A stretch of DNA of 39,524 nt, taken from Ruminococcus sp. 210702-SL.1.03. GTDB taxonomy: Bacteria; Bacillota; Clostridia; Oscillospirales; Ruminococcaceae. How positions within the stretch are numbered: the first letter of the stretch is position 1; each line of letters opens with the position of its first letter. The stretch is from positions 1 to 39,524 of the forward strand of contig NZ_JAJCLZ010000017.1 of the NCBI RefSeq assembly GCF_020559915.1, in the 5' to 3' direction. The notes below the pieces were generated by a model, which had not been told where the DNA came from, did not search any database, and worked only from the letters and a program-made list of their open reading frames with translations. Shown here one piece after another: positions 1 to 7,872 of this stretch. The translations under genes were made by a program, and so were the position numbers.

Positions 1-55
1 GTAGAGCAGGGGACTGAAAATCCCCGTGTCGATGGTTCGATTCCGTCCGGAGGCA
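1..55 (+). tRNA. tRNA-Phe (GAA), 5' end outside the window
   Basis: The window opens inside the D-arm. The anticodon stem-loop at about 10-26 pairs GGGGA with TCCCC around anticodon GAA, which reads Phe codons. The T-arm at 31-47 has a TTCGATT loop, and the 3' acceptor strand is CGGAGGC followed by discriminator A at 55. CCA is not encoded (TTT follows). The 5' acceptor strand is missing only because the window starts here. Confidence 0.9.
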
Positions 56-60
56 TTTAT

Positions 61-136
61 GCGGATTTAGCTCATCTGGTAGAGCGCCACCTTGCCAAGG
101 TGGAGGTAGCGAGTTCGAGCCTCGTAATCCGCTCCA
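61..136 (+). tRNA. tRNA-Gly (GCC)
   Basis: Complete cloverleaf. Acceptor strand GCGGATT at 61-67 pairs with AATCCGC at 126-132. The anticodon loop at about 91-99 carries GCC, which reads GGC and GGU. The T-loop is TTCGAGC, discriminator T is at 133 and CCA is encoded at 134-136. It lies 5 bp after the tRNA-Phe gene, so the two are probably one transcript. Confidence 0.96.
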
Positions 137-143
137 CATATTA

Positions 144-176
144 AACCTGTTCTTTAAAAAAGAGCAGGTTTTTTTG
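144..176 (+). terminator. intrinsic terminator of the tRNA transcript
   Basis: A 10-bp stem (AACCTGTTCT with AGAGCAGGTT, one G-U pair) is followed by a run of seven T just after tRNA-Gly. Confidence 0.9.
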
Positions 177-197
177 TTATACTCGGCGCTTTCCTGC

Positions 198-226
198 TTG
201 ACAAATCGAATTTACTGTTATATAAT
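198..226 (+). promoter_or_regulatory. sigma-A promoter of the rrf2-family gene
   Basis: Perfect TTGACA (198-203) and TATAAT (221-226) with a 17-bp spacer. An imperfect dyad, AGGA-N7-TCCT (236-250), sits at the expected start of transcription. Rrf2 regulators often bind near their own promoters, so this dyad could be an autoregulatory operator (inference). Confidence 0.88.
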
Positions 227-276
227 ATACTTAGTAGGAATTAACGTCCTGCGGTTTTTGAATTGGAGGAAGTATA

Positions 277-720
277 ATGCACATTTCAACTAAGGGCAGG
301 TACGCCCTGAGAATGATGATAGATCTGGCGCAGCACCAGACCACTGAGGAAAACGTGCCGCTGAAAAAGATCGCCGAGCGCCAACAGATCTCGGTGAAAT
401 ATTTAGAGCAGATAATCACTGCGCTGAGCAGAGCGGGGTACGTCAAGAGCCTGCGCGGCTCACAGGGCGGCTACCGCCTGGCTTACCCGCCCGAGCACTA
501 CACCGTAGGAATGATACTGCGGTTGACTGAGGGCACGCTCTCGCCCGTAGCCTGTCTGGATAATGAGGTCAACGAATGCCCGCGTCAGGAAGTCTGCCCT
601 ACCCTTTTCGTTTGGCAGAAGCTTTACGATGCCATAAACGAAACGGTAGATTCCATAACGCTTCAAGATATTCTCGACAATCAGGCGGCAAATTCGCCCG
701 CGGACGATTACGTTATTTAA
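277..720 (+). CDS. Rrf2 family transcriptional regulator (IscR/CymR type)
   Basis: This 147-residue protein begins MHISTKGRYALRMMIDLA, the typical start of Rrf2 winged-helix regulators. The helix-turn-helix covers about residues 27-60, ending in the recognition region ISVKYLEQI, and the GSQGGY wing follows. Cysteines 93, 101 and 107 are spaced like the Fe-S ligands of IscR, so iron-sulfur or redox/sulfur sensing is plausible. The family includes IscR, CymR and NsrR, and the sequence alone does not say which role applies. The start is set by GGAGGA 6 bp upstream of ATG. No isc, suf or cys gene is adjacent. Its targets are unknown, and the nearest sulfur-related gene in the window is the distant rhodanese-TtcA fusion. 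Confidence 0.9.
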   Translation: MHISTKGRYALRMMIDLAQHQTTEENVPLKKIAERQQISVKYLEQIITALSRAGYVKSLRGSQGGYRLAYPPEHYTVGMILRLTEGTLSPVACLDNEVNECPRQEVCPTLFVWQKLYDAINETVDSITLQDILDNQAANSPADDYVI

Positions 721-737
721 GAGCATATAGATACAAA

Positions 738-776
738 AAGACCGAACGCCTTTTAAAACGTCCGGTCTTATTTTTT
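738..776 (+). terminator. bidirectional terminator between convergent genes
   Basis: An AAGACCG-ACG / CGT-CGGTCTT stem is flanked by A-run and T-run on the two sides. It lies between the ends of the Rrf2 gene and the minus-strand transpeptidase gene and can serve both. Confidence 0.85.
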
Positions 777-777
777 A

Positions 778-2535
778 TCAGTAGTACATTACAACAGGCG
801 TGCCCATCGCGACGTTATCGTAGATGTACTTCGCGTCGTCGTAGGTCATGTTGATACAGCCGTGCGAGCCGTTGTACTTGTAAATATCTCCGCCAAATGC
901 GCCGCCGCGCCATGTCGAATCGTGCATGCCTATGCCGACTATGGCTATTCTGTTCCAGTAGTTGCAGGTGGTGTCCCAAGTATCGCCGTCGGCGTTGGAA
1001 TCCTTCATGCGGTAGTTGGTAGCCTTCTGCCATACTTTGTAAACGCCGGGAAGAGTAGTGCGTGCTTCGGAAGTCGTCTGACCAGAAACTATGTAGCCCG
1101 ATCTTATCTTCTTGCCTTTTTTGTAGTACCAGAACTGCTGATTGGTAAGGTCTACCTCGAGGTAAGTCTTGCCTATATCGTCATTCTTGCTTCTTGCGGA
1201 AGCAAGACCCGTAAATTCGTAGTTGCCATGCGAATAGTAGATAGGCTCTACCTTTTTCTTGGTCTTGCCCTTTTTGATGAGTCCGACGAGCTGATCGCAG
1301 GTCTGCTGCTGGTCGAGCCACCAGCCGTACTTAGCGTCAGAGCTTATCGGCACGGTGATCTTGCCCTGTATAGTAGCCTTAAACTTTCGCTCGGTATTGT
1401 AAGTATCGTACTTTCTGGCGAGCTTTTCGATGTACTTCATGCAGGCGTCCTCGTCCACCGTATAGCTACCGTCGCGCTTGACGTGAACCATCTTGGTGAG
1501 CTGCTTGCCCGTGAGCGTTTCCTTAGTGTAATTGAAATCGTATTTTATCTTTACGTTCCAAAGCTTATTGAGCGTTTCAAGCTTAGCCTCAAGGTCGCCC
1601 GAAACGGTATCGGGAGCGGTGTAAGCGCCAGAATCTACGCCCTCTACCGTATAGCTTCCCTTATCCAGGCATTTTATAACGTACTTTTCCAGCTCGGTCA
1701 TATCAAAAACGTCGCCCTGCACCTCGGGAACTATGTAGTAGCCGTCGTCATTAGTGCGCAGCTTGGCGTTTTCGTTGACGTTGCTGCCCCAGTCAGAGCT
1801 TTCCATCTCCTGCACCAGCTTGTTCTTATCGTAAGAAGCAACGTCGGTGAATGTGTAATCGGTCTTGCTGAGCAGCGCGGCGAACCAGCTCTTGCGGTCT
1901 ATATCGTCGTAGACCTTTTTCAGCTCTTTTTCGTAGCTGTACGAATAATTTATCGAGCTTAGCTGTATATCCACCGTTTCGCCCGAAGGACGTATCACCT
2001 CTAGCGCATCGGGAACTTCCTCGTGCTCGAAAAGCTTTGAAGCCTCGGCAAAGGTCTTTCCGCTGACCTCTACGCCGTTGACGAAAGTATTCGCCGTAAA
2101 CTTATCCTTGTAATACGCGTAGCCCGCGAAGTAAGCGAGCACGCCTGCACCCGCTATGCAGAGTACCGAAGCGAGGGCTATCTGCGGAGCGCGGCTCTTC
2201 TTTCTGCGGCGCTTTTTGTGCTGCTGCTTGCCGCCCTGAGCCGAGCGGGGCTTTGCGGCGTTTGCGTTTCTCGTGCCGCTGTCTGTTTTTCTTACAGCCT
2301 GCGGGGCGGGTCTGCCCGAAGCGGAGCGCTGACCCTGCGGACGGCTGCCTGCGGGGCGCGCGCCCGAGTGTACGGGCTGACCGTTAGCAGCGCGCTGCCC
2401 CGAGGGACGGTGCTGCGGGGCTGCGTTTGTGCGCGCCGAGCGTGCTTGACCTGCGGGCGCGAAATTCGGGTTAGGCTTAGGGCGGGGTGTACCGCCGTTT
2501 TTGATGCCGTTATCTGCGGCTTCTTTAGACGCCAT
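778..2535 (-). CDS. membrane-anchored L,D-transpeptidase (YkuD) with long basic N-terminal tail
   Basis: This protein of 585 residues probably makes 3-3 cross-links in peptidoglycan or anchors proteins to it, acting outside the membrane. Residues 1-115 are low-complexity, rich in Ala, Pro, Gly, Arg and Gln, and end in a KKRRRKKSR patch. A single transmembrane segment spans about 117-141, which gives an N-in topology. Residues about 145-430 resemble the PG_binding_4 repeats usually found in front of clostridial YkuD domains (motif NGVEVSGKT near 153). The YkuD domain covers about 455-585 and carries the catalytic SHGCINM motif with Cys560, His558 and an upstream GIGMH. The start has AAAGGA about 12 bp upstream. 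The gene has its own promoter at 2614-2642 and shares a terminator with the convergent Rrf2 gene. Family assignment is firm, the exact cross-linking role is not. Confidence 0.93.
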   Translation of the reverse strand: MASKEAADNGIKNGGTPRPKPNPNFAPAGQARSARTNAAPQHRPSGQRAANGQPVHSGARPAGSRPQGQRSASGRPAPQAVRKTDSGTRNANAAKPRSAQGGKQQHKKRRRKKSRAPQIALASVLCIAGAGVLAYFAGYAYYKDKFTANTFVNGVEVSGKTFAEASKLFEHEEVPDALEVIRPSGETVDIQLSSINYSYSYEKELKKVYDDIDRKSWFAALLSKTDYTFTDVASYDKNKLVQEMESSDWGSNVNENAKLRTNDDGYYIVPEVQGDVFDMTELEKYVIKCLDKGSYTVEGVDSGAYTAPDTVSGDLEAKLETLNKLWNVKIKYDFNYTKETLTGKQLTKMVHVKRDGSYTVDEDACMKYIEKLARKYDTYNTERKFKATIQGKITVPISSDAKYGWWLDQQQTCDQLVGLIKKGKTKKKVEPIYYSHGNYEFTGLASARSKNDDIGKTYLEVDLTNQQFWYYKKGKKIRSGYIVSGQTTSEARTTLPGVYKVWQKATNYRMKDSNADGDTWDTTCNYWNRIAIVGIGMHDSTWRGGAFGGDIYKYNGSHGCINMTYDDAKYIYDNVAMGTPVVMYY

Positions 2536-2613
2536 TCTTTCTACACATTCCTTTCTCGCAATTCATGCTTTCCTTATTTATGTCAATAATTATTCTGTTA
2601 TCCGACAAATTTC

Positions 2614-2642
2614 ATTATAGCACACCCGCCGTAAAATTTCAA
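2614..2642 (-). promoter_or_regulatory. sigma-A promoter of the L,D-transpeptidase gene
   Basis: On the minus strand TTGAAA (2642-2637) and TATAAT (2619-2614) are 17 bp apart. This leaves an untranslated leader of about 70 nt before the start codon. Confidence 0.8.
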
Positions 2643-2743
2643 GTAGCAAAGAAAGATTTTAAACACTTTCTAATAATTGTAACATATCTGTAACGTGTGT
2701 CGGAAAAACAGATAAAGTGTAACAAATTGTAATAATAATGTAA

Positions 2744-2772
2744 TTGAAATCTATTAAAAATTAGTTTATAAT
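2744..2772 (+). promoter_or_regulatory. sigma-A promoter of the cytidylate kinase-like gene
   Basis: TTGAAA (2744-2749) and TATAAT (2767-2772) with a 17-bp spacer. The rest of the 2536-2810 gap is AT-rich and shows only this promoter and the divergent one at 2614-2642. Confidence 0.82.
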
Positions 2773-2810
2773 TATTTTAAAGATGATCTATGGCAGAGGA
2801 GAGGATACAT

Positions 2811-3410
2811 ATGGCAAAGATAAGAGTAGCCGCCATTCAGCGGCAGTATTGCAGCGGCGGAAGAGAGATAGCTAAGCTCGCGGCAAAGCGGCTGGGCATT
2901 TCCTGCTACGATAAAGAGCTTGCCGAGCTTACTGCGGCGAAGCTGGGCGTTACTTACGAAGAGATAGCGAAGTACGAGGAAACGCTGGTAAGCCCGCTTT
3001 TCTCGCCCGTAACGTTTCGCAGCGGTATAGACCGCAAGCAGAACATGAGCGAGATAGTTTTCGCGGCGCAGGCTGATATAATCACCGAGCTTGCGAAGAA
3101 AGAGCCCTGCATAATCGTCGGCAGATGCGCGGGCTTCATACTCAAAAACAACGTGCCTGCGCTGAGCGTTTTCGTGTATTCAAGTCAGGAGAACCGTATG
3201 CAGCACGCTATGGAGTGCCACGATATTTCCTACGAGGACGCACCCTCGCTGCTGCGCAAGATGGATAAAAAGCGCGCCGATTACTACAGAACCAACACTC
3301 AGCGCGAGTGGGACGCTATGTCCAGCTACGACATCTGCTTAAACAGCGGCAGGCTCGGCTTTGAGGGCTGCGCGGATATTATCGCCGAGATGATAGAAAA
3401 GAGCAAATAA
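2811..3410 (+). CDS. cytidylate kinase-like family protein
   Basis: This protein of 199 residues is a P-loop nucleotide kinase of the cytidylate_kin_2 type. The N-terminus reads RVAAIQRQYCSGGREIAKLA, the family's glycine-rich loop with Ser and Gly instead of a GKS motif. IIVGRCAG (about 101-108) and a lid-like MDKKRADYYR segment follow. Family members are thought to phosphorylate nucleotides, but this group, common beside other genes in Clostridia, is not well characterised and the substrate is unknown. An ATG at 2790 is also in frame, but AGAGGAGAGG lies 6 bp before the ATG at 2811 and nothing like it precedes 2790, so 2811 is chosen. It is a single-gene transcript with its own promoter and terminator. 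Confidence 0.85.
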   Translation: MAKIRVAAIQRQYCSGGREIAKLAAKRLGISCYDKELAELTAAKLGVTYEEIAKYEETLVSPLFSPVTFRSGIDRKQNMSEIVFAAQADIITELAKKEPCIIVGRCAGFILKNNVPALSVFVYSSQENRMQHAMECHDISYEDAPSLLRKMDKKRADYYRTNTQREWDAMSSYDICLNSGRLGFEGCADIIAEMIEKSK

Positions 3411-3434
3411 CGTTCGATAATTACTGATATAAAG

Positions 3435-3474
3435 GCAGAGCGCATGGGGCAGTTTCCGTGCGCTCTGTTTTTTT
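3435..3474 (+). terminator. intrinsic terminator of the cytidylate kinase-like gene
   Basis: A 9-bp stem, CAGAGCGCA with TGCGCTCTG, is followed by seven T. Confidence 0.9.
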
Positions 3475-3480
3475 GCATGA

Positions 3481-3515
3481 AAATACCCCCGCCGAGCCGA
3501 CAGGGGTATTTTTCT
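3481..3515 (-). terminator. intrinsic terminator of ileS
   Basis: AAATACCCC pairs with GGGGTATTT. Read on the minus strand, the hairpin lies just after the ileS stop codon and ends in a T-rich stretch. It also has T residues on the plus side, so it may act both ways. Confidence 0.82.
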
Positions 3516-3541
3516 ATATTATGATGTCAAAATCAAATGCC

Positions 3542-6500
3542 TTAGACCTTTTCTACTGCGATAGCTACCTTTTCGCCGTTGATGTCCCATTCCTTGGCGT
3601 TTTCAGCGTCCGCCGCCGAAATGTCCTCAGCGAGAACATCGTGAGCTATCTGCTCCTTGTTCTTCTCGATAATGCCGAGCACCTTTTCGCTGCCGCTTAC
3701 GGCTACCTTGATGTGATCCATTACCTCGAAGCCCGAATCTTTTCTCATGGTCTGGAGCTTGCTTATAACTTCGCGCACCATGCCCTCTTCTATAAGCTCA
3801 GGAGTAAGCTCGGTGTCGATGGCTACGGTAACGCCGCCGTCGGTGAGGGTGAAGAAGCCCGCTTTCTGCTCAGACTCTATAAGCAGATCTTCCTTGAAGA
3901 GGGTGATCCCGCCTATCGAGATATTGAGCTTGATGAAGCCGTTTTTGTTCAGCTCGTCCATAGCGGAGTGGCTAGCCGTGCCTGTAAGCTCGCTGAGCTG
4001 CGTGCGGATCTCGCCCAGATTTTTGCCGTACTTAGGACCGAGGGTCTTGAGCTGCGGCTTGAACTTGTAGTCGATATACGCCGAAACATCGTCCGAGAAC
4101 TCTACCTTTTTGAGGTTCAGCTCATCGCGGATAATGTCTACATAGTAGCTGTCGAGCGCGTGGTCTGCCTTTACATACATTACGTTCAGCGGCTGGCGGT
4201 TTTTCAGATTTGCGCCGTTTCTCGCGCTTCTGCCGAGAACTACTATATCGAGTACTTCGTCCATATCGCTCTCGAGCTTGAGGTCTACCATGCTCTCGTC
4301 CACCGCGGGATAATCGCAGAGGTGTATGCTCTCGGGGGCGGCAGCGTCAACGCTTCTTACTATATTCTGATAGATCTCCTCGGTGATGAAAGGCACCATA
4401 GGAGCTGCGCACTTGCAGAGGGTGCAGAGGGCTGTCCAGAGGGTCATGTAGGCGTTTACCTTATCCTGGCTCATGCCCACCGCCCAGTATCTTTCTCTGC
4501 CGCGGCGAACGTACCAGTTCGAGAGGTCGTCTACAAAATCCTGCATAGCCTTTGCAGCTTCGGGTATGCGGTAATTATTAAGATTATCATCGGCAGCCTT
4601 TACCATAGAGTTCATCTTGGAAAGCAGCCACTTATCCATTACGGAAAGCTTATCGTACTCTATATTGTGCTTGGTCGGGTCGAATTTATCTATCTCAGCG
4701 TAGAGTACATAGAAAGCGTAGGTGTTCCAAAGAGTGCCCATAAACTTTCTCTGACCCTCGGTAACTACCTTGCCGTGGAACTTGTTAGGCAGCCAAGGTG
4801 CGGAATTGGTGTAGAAGTACCAGCGGATAGCGTCAGCGCCGTACTGCTGGAGAGCCTCGAAAGGATCTACCGCGTTGCCCTTCGACTTCGACATCTTCTG
4901 GCCGTTTTCGTCCTGCACCAGTCCGAGAACTATAACGTTCTTATACGGCGCTTTGTCGAAGATAAGGGTAGAGATAGCGAGCAGCGAGTAAAACCAGCCG
5001 CGCGTCTGATCCACCGCCTCAGAAATAAAGTCTGCGGGGAACTGCGCTTCAAAAAGCTCTTTGTTCTCAAAAGGATAATGGTGCTGAGCAAAAGGCATAG
5101 AGCCGGAATCGAACCAGCAGTCGATAACTTCGGGAACGCGCTTCATCTGCTTGCCGCATTCGGGGCACTTTATGGTAACGGCGTCGATGTACGGGCGGTG
5201 AAGCTCAATATCATCGGGGCAGTTATCCGACATAGACTTCAGCTCTTCGATAGAGCCGATGGAATGGCGGTGGCCGCACTCGCACTCCCAGATATTAAGA
5301 GGAGTACCCCAGTAGCGGTTTCTCGAGATGCCCCAGTCCTGAACGTTTTTCAGCCAGTCGCCGAAACGTCCCTTGCCGATGCTCTCGGGTATCCAGTTTA
5401 TAGTATCGTTATTTGCGATAAGTCTGTCCTTAACGTCGGTCATCTTGATGAACCAAGTATCTCTCGCGTAATAGATGAGCGGAGAGCCGCAGCGCCAGCA
5501 GTGAGGATACTCGTGCTCGAACTTAGGCGCTTCAAAAAGCTTGCCCTGAGCGTCGAGGTCTTTAAGAACTACGGGGTCGGCGTCCTTTACGAACATACCC
5601 GCGTAAGGAGTTTCGGCGGTAAGATCGCCCTTGCCGTCTACGAACTGTACGAAAGGCAGGTCGTACTTCTTGCCGACCTTAGAGTCGTCCTCACCGAAAG
5701 CGGGGGCGATGTGAACTATACCTGTACCGTCGGTCATGGTAACGTAATTATCGCAGGTAACGTAAAAGCCTTTCTTATGCTGCTTTTCGGCGCACACGCC
5801 CGTGCACTCGTAAAGCGGCTCGTATTCTTTATATTCGAGGTCGGTGCCCTTGTAAGTTTCAAGAACTTCGTAAGCGGCCTTGCCATCTTCGGCGAGTTTG
5901 CCGAGAACGCGGTCGAGCAGAGCCTCAGCCATGATATAGGTATAGCCGTCGGCAGCCTTTACGCGGCAGTATGTTTCGTCGGGGTTTACACAGAGAGCAA
6001 CGTTGGAAGAAAGAGTCCAGGGGGTGGTCGTCCAAGCGAGGAAGTAAGCGTCCTCGCCCTTTATCTTAAATCTTACTACAGCCGAGCGCTCTTTAACGGT
6101 CTTATAGCCCTGCGCAACTTCGTGAGAAGAAAGGGGCGTTCCGCAGCGGGGGCAGTAAGGAACTATCTTAAAGCCCTTATACAGCAGACCCTTATCGTAT
6201 ATCTGCTTTAAAGCCCACCATTCCGACTCTATAAAGTTATTATCGTAGGTAACGTAGGGGTGCTCCATATCCGCCCAGAAGCCTACTGTGCCGGAGAAAT
6301 CCTCCCACATACCTTTATACTTCCAAACGGACTCCTTGCACTTTTTGATGAAAGGCTCTAAGCCGTATTCCTCTATCTGCTCCTTGCCGTCAAGGCCGAG
6401 CATTTTCTCTACCTCAAGCTCTACGGGCAGACCGTGGGTATCCCAGCCCGCCTTACGGGGAACTTGATAGCCCTTCATAGCGCGGTAGCGGGGTATCATA

Positions 6501-6706
6501 TCCTTGATAGCGCGGGTAAGAACGTGGCCTATATGCGGCTTTCCGTTAGCGGTAGGAGGGCCGTCATAAAAGACATACGATTCGCCTTTTTTTCTGGAGT
6601 CGATACTTTTTTCAAAGATATTGTTCTCTTCCCAAAAGTGCTCGACCTCTTTTTCTCTCTGAACGAAGTTCAGATTAGTGTCCACTTTTTTGTACACTTT
6701 AATCAT
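3542..6706 (-). CDS. ileS: isoleucyl-tRNA synthetase, type 2
   Basis: This cytoplasmic enzyme charges tRNA-Ile with isoleucine and edits valine. It is 1054 residues long, which with GWDTHGLPVE near 87-96 points to the type 2 (eukaryote/archaea-like) IleRS rather than the roughly 920-residue type 1. The class I motifs are PHIGH (HIGH at 58-61) and KMSKSKG (KMSKS at 604-608). The editing domain contains TTTPWTLSSN (about 226-235) and GTGIVHIAPAFGEDD (about 327-341). Cysteine pairs such as CPRCG, CWRCG, CECG and CPECG may bind zinc. The HIGH motif is in canonical order. Type 2 enzymes as a group tolerate mupirocin better than type 1 enzymes. Expression is controlled by the isoleucine T-box in the leader. 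The start is ATG 6706 with GAAAGGA just upstream. Confidence 0.97.
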   Translation of the reverse strand: MIKVYKKVDTNLNFVQREKEVEHFWEENNIFEKSIDSRKKGESYVFYDGPPTANGKPHIGHVLTRAIKDMIPRYRAMKGYQVPRKAGWDTHGLPVELEVEKMLGLDGKEQIEEYGLEPFIKKCKESVWKYKGMWEDFSGTVGFWADMEHPYVTYDNNFIESEWWALKQIYDKGLLYKGFKIVPYCPRCGTPLSSHEVAQGYKTVKERSAVVRFKIKGEDAYFLAWTTTPWTLSSNVALCVNPDETYCRVKAADGYTYIMAEALLDRVLGKLAEDGKAAYEVLETYKGTDLEYKEYEPLYECTGVCAEKQHKKGFYVTCDNYVTMTDGTGIVHIAPAFGEDDSKVGKKYDLPFVQFVDGKGDLTAETPYAGMFVKDADPVVLKDLDAQGKLFEAPKFEHEYPHCWRCGSPLIYYARDTWFIKMTDVKDRLIANNDTINWIPESIGKGRFGDWLKNVQDWGISRNRYWGTPLNIWECECGHRHSIGSIEELKSMSDNCPDDIELHRPYIDAVTIKCPECGKQMKRVPEVIDCWFDSGSMPFAQHHYPFENKELFEAQFPADFISEAVDQTRGWFYSLLAISTLIFDKAPYKNVIVLGLVQDENGQKMSKSKGNAVDPFEALQQYGADAIRWYFYTNSAPWLPNKFHGKVVTEGQRKFMGTLWNTYAFYVLYAEIDKFDPTKHNIEYDKLSVMDKWLLSKMNSMVKAADDNLNNYRIPEAAKAMQDFVDDLSNWYVRRGRERYWAVGMSQDKVNAYMTLWTALCTLCKCAAPMVPFITEEIYQNIVRSVDAAAPESIHLCDYPAVDESMVDLKLESDMDEVLDIVVLGRSARNGANLKNRQPLNVMYVKADHALDSYYVDIIRDELNLKKVEFSDDVSAYIDYKFKPQLKTLGPKYGKNLGEIRTQLSELTGTASHSAMDELNKNGFIKLNISIGGITLFKEDLLIESEQKAGFFTLTDGGVTVAIDTELTPELIEEGMVREVISKLQTMRKDSGFEVMDHIKVAVSGSEKVLGIIEKNKEQIAHDVLAEDISAADAENAKEWDINGEKVAIAVEKV

Positions 6707-6728
6707 TCCTTTCAGTTACGTCTGCAAT

Positions 6729-7005
6729 AAAAAAGGCTTTCGCCCGAAATAGGGACGAAAGCGCAAAAGCTTACGTTTTTTAAACCACCTGTTTCAGCAT
6801 ACCTGCATATGCGTTTCCTTTAACGCGGAAAAAGCGGCGGAGCTTACTGGGCGAAAGCTGTAAACGACCTTCGTGGTTCTGCTCTGCAACTCGGAAGTGA
6901 TATTCGGCAAAGCGGTACTCACGCCGCGCTCACACCCTCCGCGGCTCGCTGAGGTATTTCCCATAAAAACAATGCCTACTGTCTTCGTCACAGTCTTTAG
7001 CTATA
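6729..7005 (-). promoter_or_regulatory. T-box riboswitch, isoleucine specifier (AUC), upstream of ileS
   Basis: In the minus-strand leader RNA, stem I contains AGTA near its base, an AGCGAG bulge region and a GGTGTGAG distal loop. The specifier loop reads GAATATCAC, with codon ATC (Ile) at 6901-6899. The T-box core AACAGGTGGTTT (AGGTGG at 6790-6785) offers UGGU to pair with the ACCA end of uncharged tRNA-Ile. It is followed by CTTTCGTCCC, which forms the terminator stem GCTTTCG-CCC / GGG-CGAAAGC (6762-6735) and a T-run (6734-6729). Uncharged tRNA-Ile should stabilise the antiterminator and allow ileS transcription. This element accounts for most of the 6707-7176 gap. Confidence 0.93.
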
Positions 7006-7012
7006 TAAATCT

Positions 7013-7041
7013 ATTATAACAAAGCTTTAAGGCGTTGTCAA
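7013..7041 (-). promoter_or_regulatory. sigma-A promoter of ileS and its T-box
   Basis: On the minus strand TTGACA (7041-7036) and TATAAT (7018-7013) are both perfect, with a 17-bp spacer. The start of transcription would be near 7006. Confidence 0.9.
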
Positions 7042-7108
7042 GGGGCGTTTGTTAATTTTTTGTGTACCGCCGCGCCAAATATTTTCCCCATTGCCCCCTT
7101 TTGCCCCC

Positions 7109-7137
7109 TTTACATCTTCGGAAAAAAATGCTATAAT
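7109..7137 (+). promoter_or_regulatory. sigma-A promoter of the radC-like operon
   Basis: TTTACA (7109-7114) and TATAAT (7132-7137), 17-bp spacer, about 40 bp ahead of the RadC-like start. It is divergent from the ileS promoter. A short repeated TTGCCCCC lies just upstream (7091-7108). Confidence 0.83.
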
Positions 7138-7176
7138 AAATGTGTATAGACAACAGTCGGGAAAGGGGTGTTTGGC

Positions 7177-7857
7177 ATGGGCGCGTCAGGCGGCAAAACA
7201 GTGCACGCAGGTCACCGCGAGCGTATGAGAAGGCGCTTCGCGGCAGACGGCATGAGCTTTGATTCGTTTGAAGATCATGAACTGCTTGAAATGCTGCTTT
7301 TCGGCTGCTATCGCCGCAGGAATACCAACGAGATAGCCCACGCCCTGCTCGGTTTTTTTTCATGTACCGAAGCTATGCTGAAAGCACACGAAGAGCGGCT
7401 CTGCGAGATCGAGAACGTGGATATTTCCGCCGCGCGGCAGATGCGCTTTTACGGTGCGCTGCTCGATATGGCGGCGCAGTTCGCCGAGCCGGTGGTCGCG
7501 GACATCACCGACAGCGCCAGACTTTGCAGGATACTCCGTGCTGCCGAGCTGAAAGGCGAGGTCACGGCAGTCATCTACGAAACGGAAAACGGCGCGCTGG
7601 GCTGCCGCGCATTCAAGGCGGACGAAACGCTTTATGAAGCTCCCGAAAACGCCCTGCGGCATATCGTTCCGCGGTGCAAGGGCAAACTCGTGACTATCCG
7701 CTGTACGGCACGCCCCGAGGATATTTCGCTGATGCAGGAGATGACCTTTGCGGCGATGGCGGCGAAATTTGCCGCCGTGAACCAGCTGGAGCACACCGAC
7801 CACTGCATTTTCGACGGTCAGGAGCTTTGCTCGCTCGGCGATATGGAACTAATTTGA
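7177..7857 (+). CDS. RadC-like protein with degenerate JAB/MPN domain
   Basis: This 226-residue protein resembles RadC (UPF0758), an MPN/JAB-fold family of unclear function once linked to DNA repair. Residues 8-100 match the N-terminal helix-hairpin-helix half (AGHRERMRRRF, then HELLEMLLFG). The C-terminal half (about 105-226) keeps the family's layout, but the zinc-binding HxHPxGxxxPSxxD segment is absent. The equivalent stretch, about residues 174-185, reads IRCTARPEDISL. A metal-dependent activity is therefore unlikely and the protein may be structural or regulatory (inference). ATG 7177 follows AAAGGGG by 8 bp and is preferred to the in-frame GTG at 7168, which overlaps that ribosome binding site. 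It is the first gene of an operon that continues 15 bp later. Confidence 0.78.
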   Translation: MGASGGKTVHAGHRERMRRRFAADGMSFDSFEDHELLEMLLFGCYRRRNTNEIAHALLGFFSCTEAMLKAHEERLCEIENVDISAARQMRFYGALLDMAAQFAEPVVADITDSARLCRILRAAELKGEVTAVIYETENGALGCRAFKADETLYEAPENALRHIVPRCKGKLVTIRCTARPEDISLMQEMTFAAMAAKFAAVNQLEHTDHCIFDGQELCSLGDMELI

Positions 7858-7872
7858 AGCAGGAGAAAAGTT

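Noticed and set aside
862..1962. A 366-codon open frame opposite the L,D-transpeptidase gene
   Set aside because: Antisense shadow without a ribosome binding site or family motif; the minus strand has the YkuD motifs.
3458..6211. A 917-codon open frame on the plus strand opposite ileS
   Set aside because: It is the shadow of a GC-biased conserved gene. It has no ribosome binding site and its translation matches no family, while the opposite strand encodes a full IleRS.
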